DNA of 50,229 nt from an uncultured Oscillospiraceae bacterium (GTDB taxonomy: Bacteria; Bacillota; Clostridia; Oscillospirales; Acutalibacteraceae): NCBI GenBank assembly GCA_900553255.1, contig USCI01000006.1, forward strand, positions 1 to 50,229, given 5' to 3'. Of the stretch, positions 24,041 to 31,054 are shown piece by piece. The first letter of the stretch is position 1. Every line of letters begins with the position of its first letter. Under the pieces are notes generated by a model, which was not told the DNA's origin, ran no database searches, and saw nothing but the letters and a program-made list of their open reading frames with translations. The position numbers were made by a program, and so were the translations under genes.

Positions 24041-24069
24041 CCATTTTATCAAAAAGGGGTTTCGCCGTT

Positions 24070-24717
24070 ATGCGACCGATTCGCATGGCCCTGACCAAGG
24101 GCCGTTTGGAAAAGGACACGGTGGCGCTGTTCGACCGGATGGGTCTGGATACCGCCGCGATCAAGGATAAGGGACGCCGGCTGATCCTGCCGGTGGGCGA
24201 TGGGCTGGAGGTGGTGCTGGCCAAGGCGGCCGATGTAATCACCTATGTCGAGCATGGGGTGTGCGATGTCGGTGTGGTCGGCAAGGACACCATCGCCGAA
24301 AGCGGCGGCAGTTTTTATGAGGTGCTGGATCTGGGCTTCGGCCGCTGCCGGTTTGCACTGGCCGCGCCGAAGGACCGTGACTTTTTCGCGGGATACCATG
24401 CGAAAACGATCGCCTCAAAATATCCCAACGTGGCGCGCAGCTATTTTGACCGCAAGGGGATGGATGTGCGGATTATCAAGATCGAGGGCTCGGTGGAGCT
24501 CGCTCCGCTCATCGGCCTGGCGGACGGCATTGTGGATATCGTGGAAACCGGCTCCACGCTGAAGGAAAACGGCCTGGAGGTGGTGGAAACCATTTCCCCG
24601 ATTTCCGCGCGGCTGATCGTGAATGTCGCTTGTATGAAGCTGCGCAAGGAAGAGATTGAAAGCCTGATTGTGCGCATGGAAAGCAACCTGCCGGAAACGG
24701 GGCAGAAGGGGGAATAA
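24070..24717 (+). CDS. hisG: ATP phosphoribosyltransferase, short form
   Basis: A 215-residue HisGs enzyme that joins ATP and PRPP to N1-(5-phosphoribosyl)-ATP, the first histidine step. Motifs include MALTKGRLEKDTVALFDRMG, VEHGVCDVGVVGKD, the PRPP-binding region GLADGIVDIVETGSTLKENG (residues about 154-173) and SARLIVNVACMKLRK. It lacks the C-terminal histidine-sensing ACT-like domain of the long form, consistent with hisZ upstream. The ATG at 24070 has AAGGGG ten nt upstream. Only 3 bp separate it from hisD, so the two are translationally close. Confidence 0.97.
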   Translation: MRPIRMALTKGRLEKDTVALFDRMGLDTAAIKDKGRRLILPVGDGLEVVLAKAADVITYVEHGVCDVGVVGKDTIAESGGSFYEVLDLGFGRCRFALAAPKDRDFFAGYHAKTIASKYPNVARSYFDRKGMDVRIIKIEGSVELAPLIGLADGIVDIVETGSTLKENGLEVVETISPISARLIVNVACMKLRKEEIESLIVRMESNLPETGQKGE

Positions 24718-24720
24718 CCG

Positions 24721-26019
24721 ATGATGACGATGGTGACGGCCGACGGCCAAAAGGAATATGCCCTGCTCGAGCAGCTGGCGGCGCGCAGCGGCGAGGTGGA
24801 CCGGAGGGTAACCGCCGCGGTGACCGAGATCCTCGATACCGTGCGTGCGGACGGGGATGCGGCGCTGCGGGAATACACCCGCCGCTTTGACGGTGTGGAC
24901 GCGCCGGTGCGCAGCATTCCGCGCGGACAGCTCGAAGCGCTGGCGCAGAAATGCAGCCGCCGGGTGTACGATGCGCTGTGCCGGGCGGCGGAAAACATCC
25001 GGGATTTCCACCGCCGGCAGCTGCAGCAGAGCTGGCTGACCACCAGGGAGGACGGCACCATCCTCGGCCAGCGGGTGCGCGGGCTGGATAAGGTGGGGAT
25101 TTATGTCCCCGGCGGCACGGCGGCGTATCCGTCGTCGGTGCTGATGAATGCTATCCCCGCGCGGATCGCCGGGGTGCGGGAAATCATCATGGTGACCCCG
25201 CCGCCGAAAAACGGTGAGTATAATTATGATGTTATGGCTGCTGCGTATATCGCCGGCGTCGACAGGGTAATCCTGTGCGGCGGCGCGCAGGCGGTGGCTG
25301 CGCTCGCTTACGGCACCGAAACGGTACCGAAGGTGGATAAGATCGTCGGCCCCGGCAATATCTATGTCGCCACTGCCAAGCGCCTGCTGTTCGGCAAGGT
25401 GGATATCGATATGGTGGCCGGGCCGAGTGAAATCCTCATCCTCGCCGACCGCACCGCGGAGCCGGCCTATCTGGCTGCCGACCTGATGTCGCAGGCGGAG
25501 CATGACCGGCTGGCTTCGGCGATTCTGCTGACCGACGACGCCTCGGTTGCCGAGCGCACGCTGGCGGAGCTGGAAAAACAGATCGTCACCCAGCCGCGCG
25601 CCGAAATCATCCGCAGTGCGCTGGCCGATTACGGCGCGGTCATTGTCTGCCGGGATATGGACGAAGCGGTCGCATTTGCAAACCGCCTCGCGCCGGAGCA
25701 CCTCGAGGTGATGTGCGAGGAGCCGATGAGCTATATCGGACGGCTGGATAACGCCGGCTCGGTGTTCCTCGGCAAATATTCGCCCGAACCGCTCGGCGAT
25801 TATTACGCCGGTCCGAACCATGTGCTGCCCACGAGCGGCACCGCCCGGTTCTTTTCCCCGCTGTCGGTGGACAGCTTTATCAAAAAATCCAGCTTCATCT
25901 GCTATAACCGCCCGGCGCTCGAAGCGGCGGTGGAGGACATCACCGCGATCGCCCGCGCGGAGGGCCTGGAAGCACACGCACGGTCGATTGAGGTGCGTTT
26001 TCCGGAAAAACAGGCGTAA
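24721..26019 (+). CDS. hisD: Histidinol dehydrogenase
   Basis: A 432-residue zinc- and NAD-dependent enzyme that oxidises L-histidinol twice to histidine, the last two steps. The family signatures are present: YVPGGTAAYPSSVLMNAIPA, VILCGGAQAVAALAYGTETV, KIVGPGNIYVATAK, DMVAGPSEILILAD, LMSQAEHDRLASAI and LAPEHLEVM, with the C-terminal NHVLPTSGTARFFSPLSVD. Zinc and catalytic His/Glu/Asp positions appear intact. The start could be 24721 or a later Met in MMTMV; I use the first because it lies closest to hisG. A 54-bp gap to hisC holds the 9-mer CGAACTAAA found in the operon leader. Confidence 0.97.
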   Translation: MMTMVTADGQKEYALLEQLAARSGEVDRRVTAAVTEILDTVRADGDAALREYTRRFDGVDAPVRSIPRGQLEALAQKCSRRVYDALCRAAENIRDFHRRQLQQSWLTTREDGTILGQRVRGLDKVGIYVPGGTAAYPSSVLMNAIPARIAGVREIIMVTPPPKNGEYNYDVMAAAYIAGVDRVILCGGAQAVAALAYGTETVPKVDKIVGPGNIYVATAKRLLFGKVDIDMVAGPSEILILADRTAEPAYLAADLMSQAEHDRLASAILLTDDASVAERTLAELEKQIVTQPRAEIIRSALADYGAVIVCRDMDEAVAFANRLAPEHLEVMCEEPMSYIGRLDNAGSVFLGKYSPEPLGDYYAGPNHVLPTSGTARFFSPLSVDSFIKKSSFICYNRPALEAAVEDITAIARAEGLEAHARSIEVRFPEKQA

Positions 26020-26073
26020 TCAGTCGAACTAAATGTAAAATTTAAAGATGATTATACGGAAAGGAATCGGATT

Positions 26074-27144
26074 ATGGCGTATTCGCTGTGTGAGAAGGCG
26101 CGTTCCCTCACCCCGTACGATCCCGTGGAGGGGGTCTACCGGGTGCGGATGGACGCGAACGAATCGTTTCTGCTGCCTACCGATGAGGACCGGCGGCGGA
26201 TGGCGCAGGCCGCGGCGGACGTGGCGCTCAACCGCTATCCGGATCCGGCGGCGGGCGAGCTGTGTACGGCTTTCGCGCAGCTGTACGGTGTGAAGCCGGA
26301 GCTGGTGACCGCCGGCAACGGCTCGGACGAGCTGATTTCGCTGGTCCTGTCCACCTTCCTGCAGAAGGGGGAAAAGGTGCTCACCGCCGAGCCGGATTTT
26401 TCGATGTACCGGTTTTATGCCGCGATCTCCGAAAATGCCTGCCTGCGGTATGACAAGGATACGGACCTGCGTATTTGTGTGGATGACGTGATCCGGCTGA
26501 TTAACCGGGAAGGGGTGCGGCTGTTTATCTTCTCGAATCCCTGCAACCCGACGTCGGTGGGGCTCGGTCGCGCGGAGGTGCGCCGCCTGCTGACCGAAAC
26601 CGAAGCGCTGATTGTGCTCGACGAGGCCTACATGGATTTCTGGGATCAGTCGCTGCTCGGCGAGGTGGAGCAGTACGATAACCTCATCATCCTGCGTACC
26701 TGCTCAAAGGCGCTGGGGCTCGCGGCACTGCGCATCGGGTTTGCGGTGGCGAACCCGACGCTGACCGGCATCCTGCGCTCGGCCAAATCGCCGTATAACA
26801 CCGACGCGGTGACCCAGGCGATGGCGACAGTGGTGCTGAAGAACCCGCTGTATCATGACGTGTACCGCGAGCTGATTCTCACCTCCCGCGACATGCTGCT
26901 CGACGGCATGAAAAAGCTGGAGGCGCAGGGTTTGCTCCGGCGGGTGTATGACAGCTGCACCAACTTTGTGTTTGCCGAGGTGGATAACGCCAAGGCGATC
27001 CAGGATGACCTTGCCGACCGCGGGATCATCATCCGGCGGTTCGGGGACGACCGGCTGCGGATTACCGCTTCCACCGAACAGGATAACCGTGAGGTGCTGG
27101 CGATCCTGCAGTTTTTACTCAGCGGAAAGGGCTGCTGCGGGTAA
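26074..27144 (+). CDS. hisC: Histidinol-phosphate aminotransferase
   Basis: A 356-residue fold-type I PLP enzyme that transaminates imidazole-acetol phosphate with glutamate to histidinol phosphate. Seen are VRMDANESFLLP at the N-terminus, GNGSDELISLVLSTFL (cofactor phosphate region), FSNPCNPTSVGLG, VLDEAYMDFWDQ and the PLP-lysine segment RTCSKALGLAALRIGFAVAN (Lys about 215). The C-terminal Arg region DRLRITASTEQDN binds the substrate carboxylate or phosphate. The ATG at 26074 has GGAAAGGA upstream. The stop codon overlaps the start of a hairpin repeat that fills the 74 bp to hisB. Confidence 0.97.
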   Translation: MAYSLCEKARSLTPYDPVEGVYRVRMDANESFLLPTDEDRRRMAQAAADVALNRYPDPAAGELCTAFAQLYGVKPELVTAGNGSDELISLVLSTFLQKGEKVLTAEPDFSMYRFYAAISENACLRYDKDTDLRICVDDVIRLINREGVRLFIFSNPCNPTSVGLGRAEVRRLLTETEALIVLDEAYMDFWDQSLLGEVEQYDNLIILRTCSKALGLAALRIGFAVANPTLTGILRSAKSPYNTDAVTQAMATVVLKNPLYHDVYRELILTSRDMLLDGMKKLEAQGLLRRVYDSCTNFVFAEVDNAKAIQDDLADRGIIIRRFGDDRLRITASTEQDNREVLAILQFLLSGKGCCG

Positions 27145-27198
27145 AGTTTTCGCCGGCCTTTTTCAAAAGGCCGCGGGGTGAAGGGGCGGCGCCCCTTC
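27143..27198 (+). repeat. Two-hairpin intergenic repeat inside the his operon
   Basis: Begins at the hisC stop with AAAGTTTTCGCC. Hairpin one is CGGCCTTTT/AAAAGGCCG (27154-27162 with 27165-27173); hairpin two is GAAGGGGC/GCCCCTTC (27180-27187 with 27191-27198). The AAAGTTTTC start followed by short-loop hairpins resembles the right window edge (50132-50229). I read it as a member of the same dispersed family, with moderate certainty. No T tract follows. Confidence 0.6.
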
Positions 27199-27218
27199 GG
27201 ACGGAAAGGAGCAAACGG

Positions 27219-27794
27219 ATGCGAAGCGGAAAAGCGGCGCGGTGTACGCGGGAGACCGACATCACCGTCGAGGTGTGCTTAGACGGCGGCCGGGTGGAGG
27301 TGTCCACCGGCATCGGCTTTTTTGATCATATGCTCGAAGCGTTCGCCGTGCACGGCAACTTCGGGTTGACGGTGCAGGCGAAAGGCGACCTGCAGGTGGA
27401 CGGCCACCATACGGTGGAGGATACCGGTATTGTGCTTGGCAAAGCGTTCGCCGAAGCCCTGGGGGATAAGGGCGGCATTGCGCGGTTCGGCAGTTTTACC
27501 GTGCCGATGGATGAAGCGCTCGGCTTTGCGGCGGTGGACGTCAGCGGCCGGCCGTACCTCGTGTACCAGGCGCAGATTAAGGAAGAACGGGTAGGGGCGT
27601 ATGACACCTGCCTGACGCCGGAGTTTTTCCGCGCCTTCGCCACCCATGCGGGGCTGACGCTGCACCTGAAAGCGGAGTACGGTGAAAACGCCCACCATAT
27701 CCTTGAGGCACTGTTCAAGGCGGCGGCGCATGCGCTGCGGCTGGCGGTCGCCCCGAAAGCCGGTACGCTGTCGACCAAGGGCGCGCTCGACTGA
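27219..27794 (+). CDS. hisB: Imidazoleglycerol-phosphate dehydratase
   Basis: A 191-residue, monofunctional HisB that dehydrates imidazoleglycerol phosphate to imidazole-acetol phosphate with Mn2+. The two metal-binding repeats are present: GFFDHMLEAFAVHGNF with DGHHTVEDTGIVLGKA, and the C-terminal FFRAFATHAGLTLHL with NAHHILEALFKAAAHALR. It lacks the fused phosphatase domain of enterobacterial HisB, so histidinol phosphate must be hydrolysed elsewhere, probably by the PHP protein at 48702. The ATG at 27219 has AAGGAG eight nt upstream. hisH, which commonly follows hisB, is missing: hisA starts 24 bp later. Confidence 0.97.
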   Translation: MRSGKAARCTRETDITVEVCLDGGRVEVSTGIGFFDHMLEAFAVHGNFGLTVQAKGDLQVDGHHTVEDTGIVLGKAFAEALGDKGGIARFGSFTVPMDEALGFAAVDVSGRPYLVYQAQIKEERVGAYDTCLTPEFFRAFATHAGLTLHLKAEYGENAHHILEALFKAAAHALRLAVAPKAGTLSTKGALD

Positions 27795-27818
27795 CGCGGT
27801 ACGGAGAGGAACGAGAGT

Positions 27819-28859
27819 ATGCTTATTTTTCCCGCAATCGATATTCACGGCGGCCAGTGTGTGCGGCTGTATAAGGGGGATTTCGGCACCGCTGAACGGG
27901 TCGCGGAGGATCCGCTGGAGACGGCGAAGGGGTTCCGCGCGGCAGGCGCCGAATGGATCCATATGGTGGATCTCGACGGGGCCAAGACCGGCCGCACGGT
28001 CAATGCCGCCATTTTTGAGCAGGTTGCCGCCCAAAGCGGCCTGAAGGTGGAGCTTGGCGGCGGTATCCGGGATATGCAGACGCTGGAAACCTATTTTTCC
28101 CGCGGCATTTCCCGCTGTATCCTCGGCTCCGCGGCGCTGAAAAATCCCCAGCTGGTGCGGGAGGCGGTAAAGGCTTACGGCGAACGGATTGCGGTGGGGA
28201 TCGACGCGCGGCATGGCATGGTGGCCGCCGAGGGCTGGCTTGAGGTGTCGGAGGTTTCCTATATCGAGCTGGCCAAACGGATGGAAGACGCCGGCGTGGC
28301 TACGCTGATTTTCACCGATATTTCGCGGGACGGCACCCTGACCGGACCGAATTTTGCACAGCTTTCGGCGCTGAGCGCCGCAGTGTCCTGCGATGTTGTC
28401 GCTTCGGGCGGCATCCATAACCTGAGCGATATTGAGCAGCTGCGCGCCGGCCATCTGTACGGTGCGATCTGCGGCAAGTCGCTGTATAGCGGCAGCCTGT
28501 CGCTCGCCGAGGCAGTCCGTACCGCCTCGGCGCCGTCGGATGCCGTCGATGTCGGCCGGTATTTCCGCAAGGATAAGCTGATTCCGGCGGTGGTGCAGGA
28601 GGCGGCGACCGGTGAGGTGCTGATGCTCGCCTATATGAACCGGCAGTCGCTGCGCCGTACGCTGGATACCGGTACCACCTGGTTCTGGAGCCGGTCACGG
28701 CAGGAATACTGGAACAAGGGCGCGACCAGCGGGCATTTCCAGCGGGTGGTGTCGCTGTCCGGCGACTGCGACGACGATACGCTGCTTGTAAAGGTGGAGC
28801 AGACCGGTGCCGCCTGCCATACCGGCGCGCATTCCTGCTTTTTTAACCGAATTGTTTGA
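27819..28859 (+). CDS. hisA-hisI: HisA-HisI fusion: ProFAR isomerase / phosphoribosyl-AMP cyclohydrolase
   Basis: A single 346-residue reading frame joining two histidine enzymes. Residues 1-237 are a complete HisA TIM barrel: FPAIDIHGGQCVRLYKG (catalytic Asp8), LGGGIRDMQTLE, AVGIDARHG (Asp129), FTDISRDGTLTGPN and SGGIHNLSDIEQL. Residues about 243-344 are a complete HisI: EVLMLAYMN, WSRSRQEYWNKGATSGH, and the metal site DCDDD with Asp316/318/320 and Cys317, Cys333, Cys340 (ACHTGAHSC). The linker is about six residues and no internal ribosome site was seen, so the fusion looks real. In usual operons hisF lies between hisA and hisI; its absence here and the missing hisH point to local loss or relocation of IGP synthase. 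Confidence 0.93.
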   Translation: MLIFPAIDIHGGQCVRLYKGDFGTAERVAEDPLETAKGFRAAGAEWIHMVDLDGAKTGRTVNAAIFEQVAAQSGLKVELGGGIRDMQTLETYFSRGISRCILGSAALKNPQLVREAVKAYGERIAVGIDARHGMVAAEGWLEVSEVSYIELAKRMEDAGVATLIFTDISRDGTLTGPNFAQLSALSAAVSCDVVASGGIHNLSDIEQLRAGHLYGAICGKSLYSGSLSLAEAVRTASAPSDAVDVGRYFRKDKLIPAVVQEAATGEVLMLAYMNRQSLRRTLDTGTTWFWSRSRQEYWNKGATSGHFQRVVSLSGDCDDDTLLVKVEQTGAACHTGAHSCFFNRIV

Positions 28860-28876
28860 CGAAAGGACGGAATCCA

Positions 28877-29203
28877 ATGAGCGACTGCATCCGTGAGGTA
28901 TACGAAACGATTGTGGACCGGCGGGATCACCCGTCGGATAATTCCTACACCCGTTACCTGTTTGATCAGGGGGTGGATAAGATCCTCAAGAAGGTCGGTG
29001 AGGAATGCGCCGAGGTCATCATCGCCGCGAAAAACGGCAGGAACGAGGAGACGGCCGGCGAGCTGTGCGACCTTGTGTATCATGCGCTGGTGCTGATGGT
29101 GCAGCAGGGGATCACCCTCGAGGACATCGAAGCGATCCTCACCGAACGCCATGGCAAGGCGGGAAACCTCAAGAAGTTCAGGCAAACCGATAAGAACACC
29201 TGA
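28877..29203 (+). CDS. hisE: Phosphoribosyl-ATP diphosphatase
   Basis: A 108-residue all-alpha MazG-like pyrophosphatase that converts PR-ATP to PR-AMP, step two of histidine synthesis. Features are SYTRYLFDQGVDKILKKVGEE, then CAEVIIAAKNG and ETAGELCDLVYHALVLMVQQG, with the metal-binding E-x(2)-E and E-x(2)-D residues. In many bacteria it is fused to HisI; here HisI is instead fused to HisA and HisE stands alone. The ATG at 28877 has AAAGGA upstream; the TTG at 28856 overlapping the previous stop is less likely. A terminator-like hairpin follows, closing the operon. Confidence 0.96.
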   Translation: MSDCIREVYETIVDRRDHPSDNSYTRYLFDQGVDKILKKVGEECAEVIIAAKNGRNEETAGELCDLVYHALVLMVQQGITLEDIEAILTERHGKAGNLKKFRQTDKNT

Positions 29204-29210
29204 ACACAAT

Positions 29211-29238
29211 GGCCGGGGAACGAAATTCCCCGGCCTTA
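29211..29238. terminator. Hairpin terminator after hisE
   Basis: A perfect 10-bp stem GGCCGGGGAA/TTCCCCGGCC (29211-29220 with 29226-29235), loop CGAAA, followed by TTATTG. It lies between convergent hisE and the lipoprotein gene. Confidence 0.75.
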
Positions 29239-29248
29239 TTGCGTATTC

Positions 29249-29800
29249 TCAGCGCCATTCATCCTCGTTCATGACCACATACCATTTTCCCTTTTGCAAA
29301 GCACAGGCAAACAAGCCGAAATCCTTGACCTGATCATAGTTTCCGGTCGTTTCAAAGTCGCTTGCGGGGGCAGAAATGTCTACATAATAGATGACGACCT
29401 TTTCGCAGTCCGGAAACAAATCCAGCATACGCGGATCTTTTGCTTCCTCTGTCCGAACAAATTTATCCCCATTAACGCCGCGCATAAAATCCGGCAGATA
29501 ATCGTCGTTGATCGTCCCGCTGTAATACTCCGATAGGCCGTTGTCGATCACATGGATAAAGTCCGGAGGCATCAGCGCCCGTGCCTTGGTATAATCTCCG
29601 CTGTTGAAAACCTCACAAAATGCGAGTATGGCTTTTTCCGGTGTTGACTGAAGCTCGTCCTGGCTATTGACAGAAGCGGCATTGTCAGTGGTACTCTGCT
29701 GCGATGCATCAATGCCCTTTTCAGGCTTATCTTCTGTTCTGCTGCACCCGCTCAGCAGGCAGAGAAAAAATAGGATGCATAAAAATCCTTTGGCTTTCAT
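29249..29800 (-). CDS. Predicted lipoprotein of unknown function
   Basis: A 183-residue exported lipoprotein. MKAKGFLCILFFLCLLSGCS is a lipoprotein signal with a LSGC lipobox (Cys19). A Ser/Asp/Gln-rich linker (about 22-52) leads to a globular domain (about 53-183) with EKAILAFCEVFNSGDYTKARALM, which looks like an NTF2/DUF4878-type fold helix. The ATG at 29800 has GGGGAGGG upstream and starts exactly at the signal peptide; the open frame reaching 29890 includes promoter DNA. Base composition is clearly more A+T-rich than the his operon. Transcription starts from a divergent promoter whose spacer is filled by a perfect palindrome, probably bound by the XRE protein at 29972. Function unknown. 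Confidence 0.75.
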   Translation of the reverse strand: MKAKGFLCILFFLCLLSGCSRTEDKPEKGIDASQQSTTDNAASVNSQDELQSTPEKAILAFCEVFNSGDYTKARALMPPDFIHVIDNGLSEYYSGTINDDYLPDFMRGVNGDKFVRTEEAKDPRMLDLFPDCEKVVIYYVDISAPASDFETTGNYDQVKDFGLFACALQKGKWYVVMNEDEWR

Positions 29801-29878
29801 CACAATGACCCTCCCCTTCTTTATGATTGGTTGCGACGCACTTACTATTTGCCAGAAATTCTCTCTATCAGCAAAAGA

Positions 29879-29907
29879 CTTATAAACCATTTTGGTTTAT
29901 AAGTCAA
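29879..29907 (-). promoter_or_regulatory. Promoter of the lipoprotein gene
   Basis: Minus strand TTGACT (29907-29902), exactly 17 nt, TATAAG (29884-29879); each hexamer has five of six matches. The palindrome at 29880-29902 covers the whole spacer and most of the -10, so a bound regulator would block polymerase. Confidence 0.75.
29880..29902. promoter_or_regulatory. Operator palindrome 1 of the XRE/lipoprotein divergon
   Basis: Perfect 9-bp arms TTATAAACC and GGTTTATAA around ATTTT. Shares 15 identical bases with site 2 at 29911-29925. Confidence 0.72.
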
Positions 29908-29910
29908 TAT

Positions 29911-29925
29911 ACCATTTTGGTTTAT
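29911..29925. promoter_or_regulatory. Operator site 2 of the XRE/lipoprotein divergon
   Basis: ACCATTTTGGTTTAT repeats 15 bases of site 1, offset by 25 bp, with a poorer left arm. It ends two bases before the xre -10 box (TATAAT, 29928-29933), which has no good -35, so this site could repress or activate xre. Confidence 0.65.
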
Positions 29926-29971
29926 CTTATAATGTCCCCGATGTCATTTTGGACAGAAGGGAGCAGTCTGT

Positions 29972-30196
29972 ATGTATGAGCGTATCCGTAGCCTGCGGGA
30001 AGACAGAGACCTGCTGCAGAAAGACATGGCAGAGATGCTGCATTGCAGTCAGGTGGCGTATTCCCGCTATGAATTAGGACTGCGGGATATTCCCACAGAA
30101 GTTTTGATTGCGCTGGCTGCGTTCCACCGTACCAGCACGGATTATCTGCTGGGGCTGACGGATGTTGAAAAACCGTATCCGAAAAAGAAGCCGTAA
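29972..30196 (+). CDS. Small XRE-family HTH regulator
   Basis: A 74-residue protein that is essentially one Cro/CI-type helix-turn-helix domain: YERIRSLREDRDLLQKDMAEML then CSQVAYSRYELGLRDIPTEVLIALAAFHRTSTDYLLGLTD. The basic tail PYPKKKP is short, and there is no ligand or protease domain. The ATG at 29972 has GGGAG eight nt upstream. It is divergent from a lipoprotein gene across two copies of an ACCATTTTGGT-centred site, the expected arrangement for autoregulation plus control of the neighbour. This stretch is A+T-richer than its surroundings, as often seen for transferred gene pairs. Confidence 0.88.
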   Translation: MYERIRSLREDRDLLQKDMAEMLHCSQVAYSRYELGLRDIPTEVLIALAAFHRTSTDYLLGLTDVEKPYPKKKP

Positions 30197-30327
30197 AAAG
30201 AGGGGTGTGGTGAAAAGCAAAGCCATGCATTTCCCCGTGCACGCTTATTTGACAGCAGTTCTCTCGGCCTTTCCAGCACCCCTCTCCTGTCCGCCGAATA
30301 GGATGAAAGGAACAGGAGGGGTGCCAG

Positions 30328-30969
30328 GTGAGCTTTGGAATGGCACTGGCGCACGCCGCGATGCTGGCGGTCGCTATGTCAACGGATACATTTGTGGCGT
30401 GCTTTGCCTACGGTGCCAACCGGATCCGCATCCCGCCGGCGTCTGCTGCGGTGGTGACGCTGGTGAGCAGCGGCATCCTGCTGGTCGCGCTGGCAGCGGG
30501 GCGGGCGGTGCGCGCGTTTATCCCGCAGGGAGTGGTAACGGCGGTCTGCTTTGCGCTGCTGTTTGTACTGGGCATTGCCCGGCTGTGCGACAGTTCCATA
30601 AAAGCGCTGATCCGGCGGCATCAGGGGCTGCATCGCGAGATACGGTTTTCGGTATTCAGCCTGCACTGTATTCTGAACATATACGCCGACCCGGAGAAAG
30701 CCGACCGGGACGCCTCGCGCGAGCTGTCGGTGCGGGAGGCAGCGCCTCTGGCGGCAGCACTGTCTCTTGACGGCCTGGCTGCCGGCTTCGGCGCCGGCAT
30801 GGCGGCGGTCAATCTGTGGATGGCCGCCGCTATGTCACTCGCGCTGGGACTCGCCGCGGTGCTCGGCGGCAGTATGCTCGGCAAAAGGCTTGCGGAGCAT
30901 TCGCGGCTGGATCTGTCCTGGCTGAGCGGCGCGCTGCTGATCGTGCTGGCGTTCTGCCGGCTGGGATAG
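30328..30969 (+). CDS. ytaF: YtaF-type sporulation membrane protein
   Basis: A 213-residue integral membrane protein with six hydrophobic helices in two repeats. Each repeat starts with a conserved acidic motif: AMSTDTFVACFAYGANRIRI (residues about 16-35) and SLDGLAAGFGAGMA (about 147-160). This is the MntP/YtaF membrane family; length and motifs fit YtaF, annotated as a sporulation membrane protein in Firmicutes, rather than the manganese exporter MntP. The GTG at 30328 follows AGGAGGGGTG closely. It stands between xre and a terminator shared with convergent tmcAL. Transport of a divalent cation is possible from family resemblance but not established. Confidence 0.83.
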   Translation: MSFGMALAHAAMLAVAMSTDTFVACFAYGANRIRIPPASAAVVTLVSSGILLVALAAGRAVRAFIPQGVVTAVCFALLFVLGIARLCDSSIKALIRRHQGLHREIRFSVFSLHCILNIYADPEKADRDASRELSVREAAPLAAALSLDGLAAGFGAGMAAVNLWMAAAMSLALGLAAVLGGSMLGKRLAEHSRLDLSWLSGALLIVLAFCRLG

Positions 30970-31006
30970 GCAGCGGCGGATCCGGACTTTTCCCGCTCCA
31001 CATGAA

Positions 31007-31043
31007 AACCGCCCGCGCTGCCGAACCGGCAGCGCGGGCGGTT
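31007..31043. terminator. Terminator between ytaF and tmcAL
   Basis: A perfect 17-bp stem (31007-31023 with 31027-31043) and a 3-nt loop. The minus-strand side ends in TTTTCATG, so it serves tmcAL better; the plus side lacks a long T tract. Confidence 0.75.
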
Positions 31044-31054
31044 GCTGTGTGAGA

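Noticed and set aside
28859..28877. HisE as part of the HisA-HisI fusion
   Set aside because: A clear TGA at 28857-28859, then a separate ribosome site and ATG for hisE.
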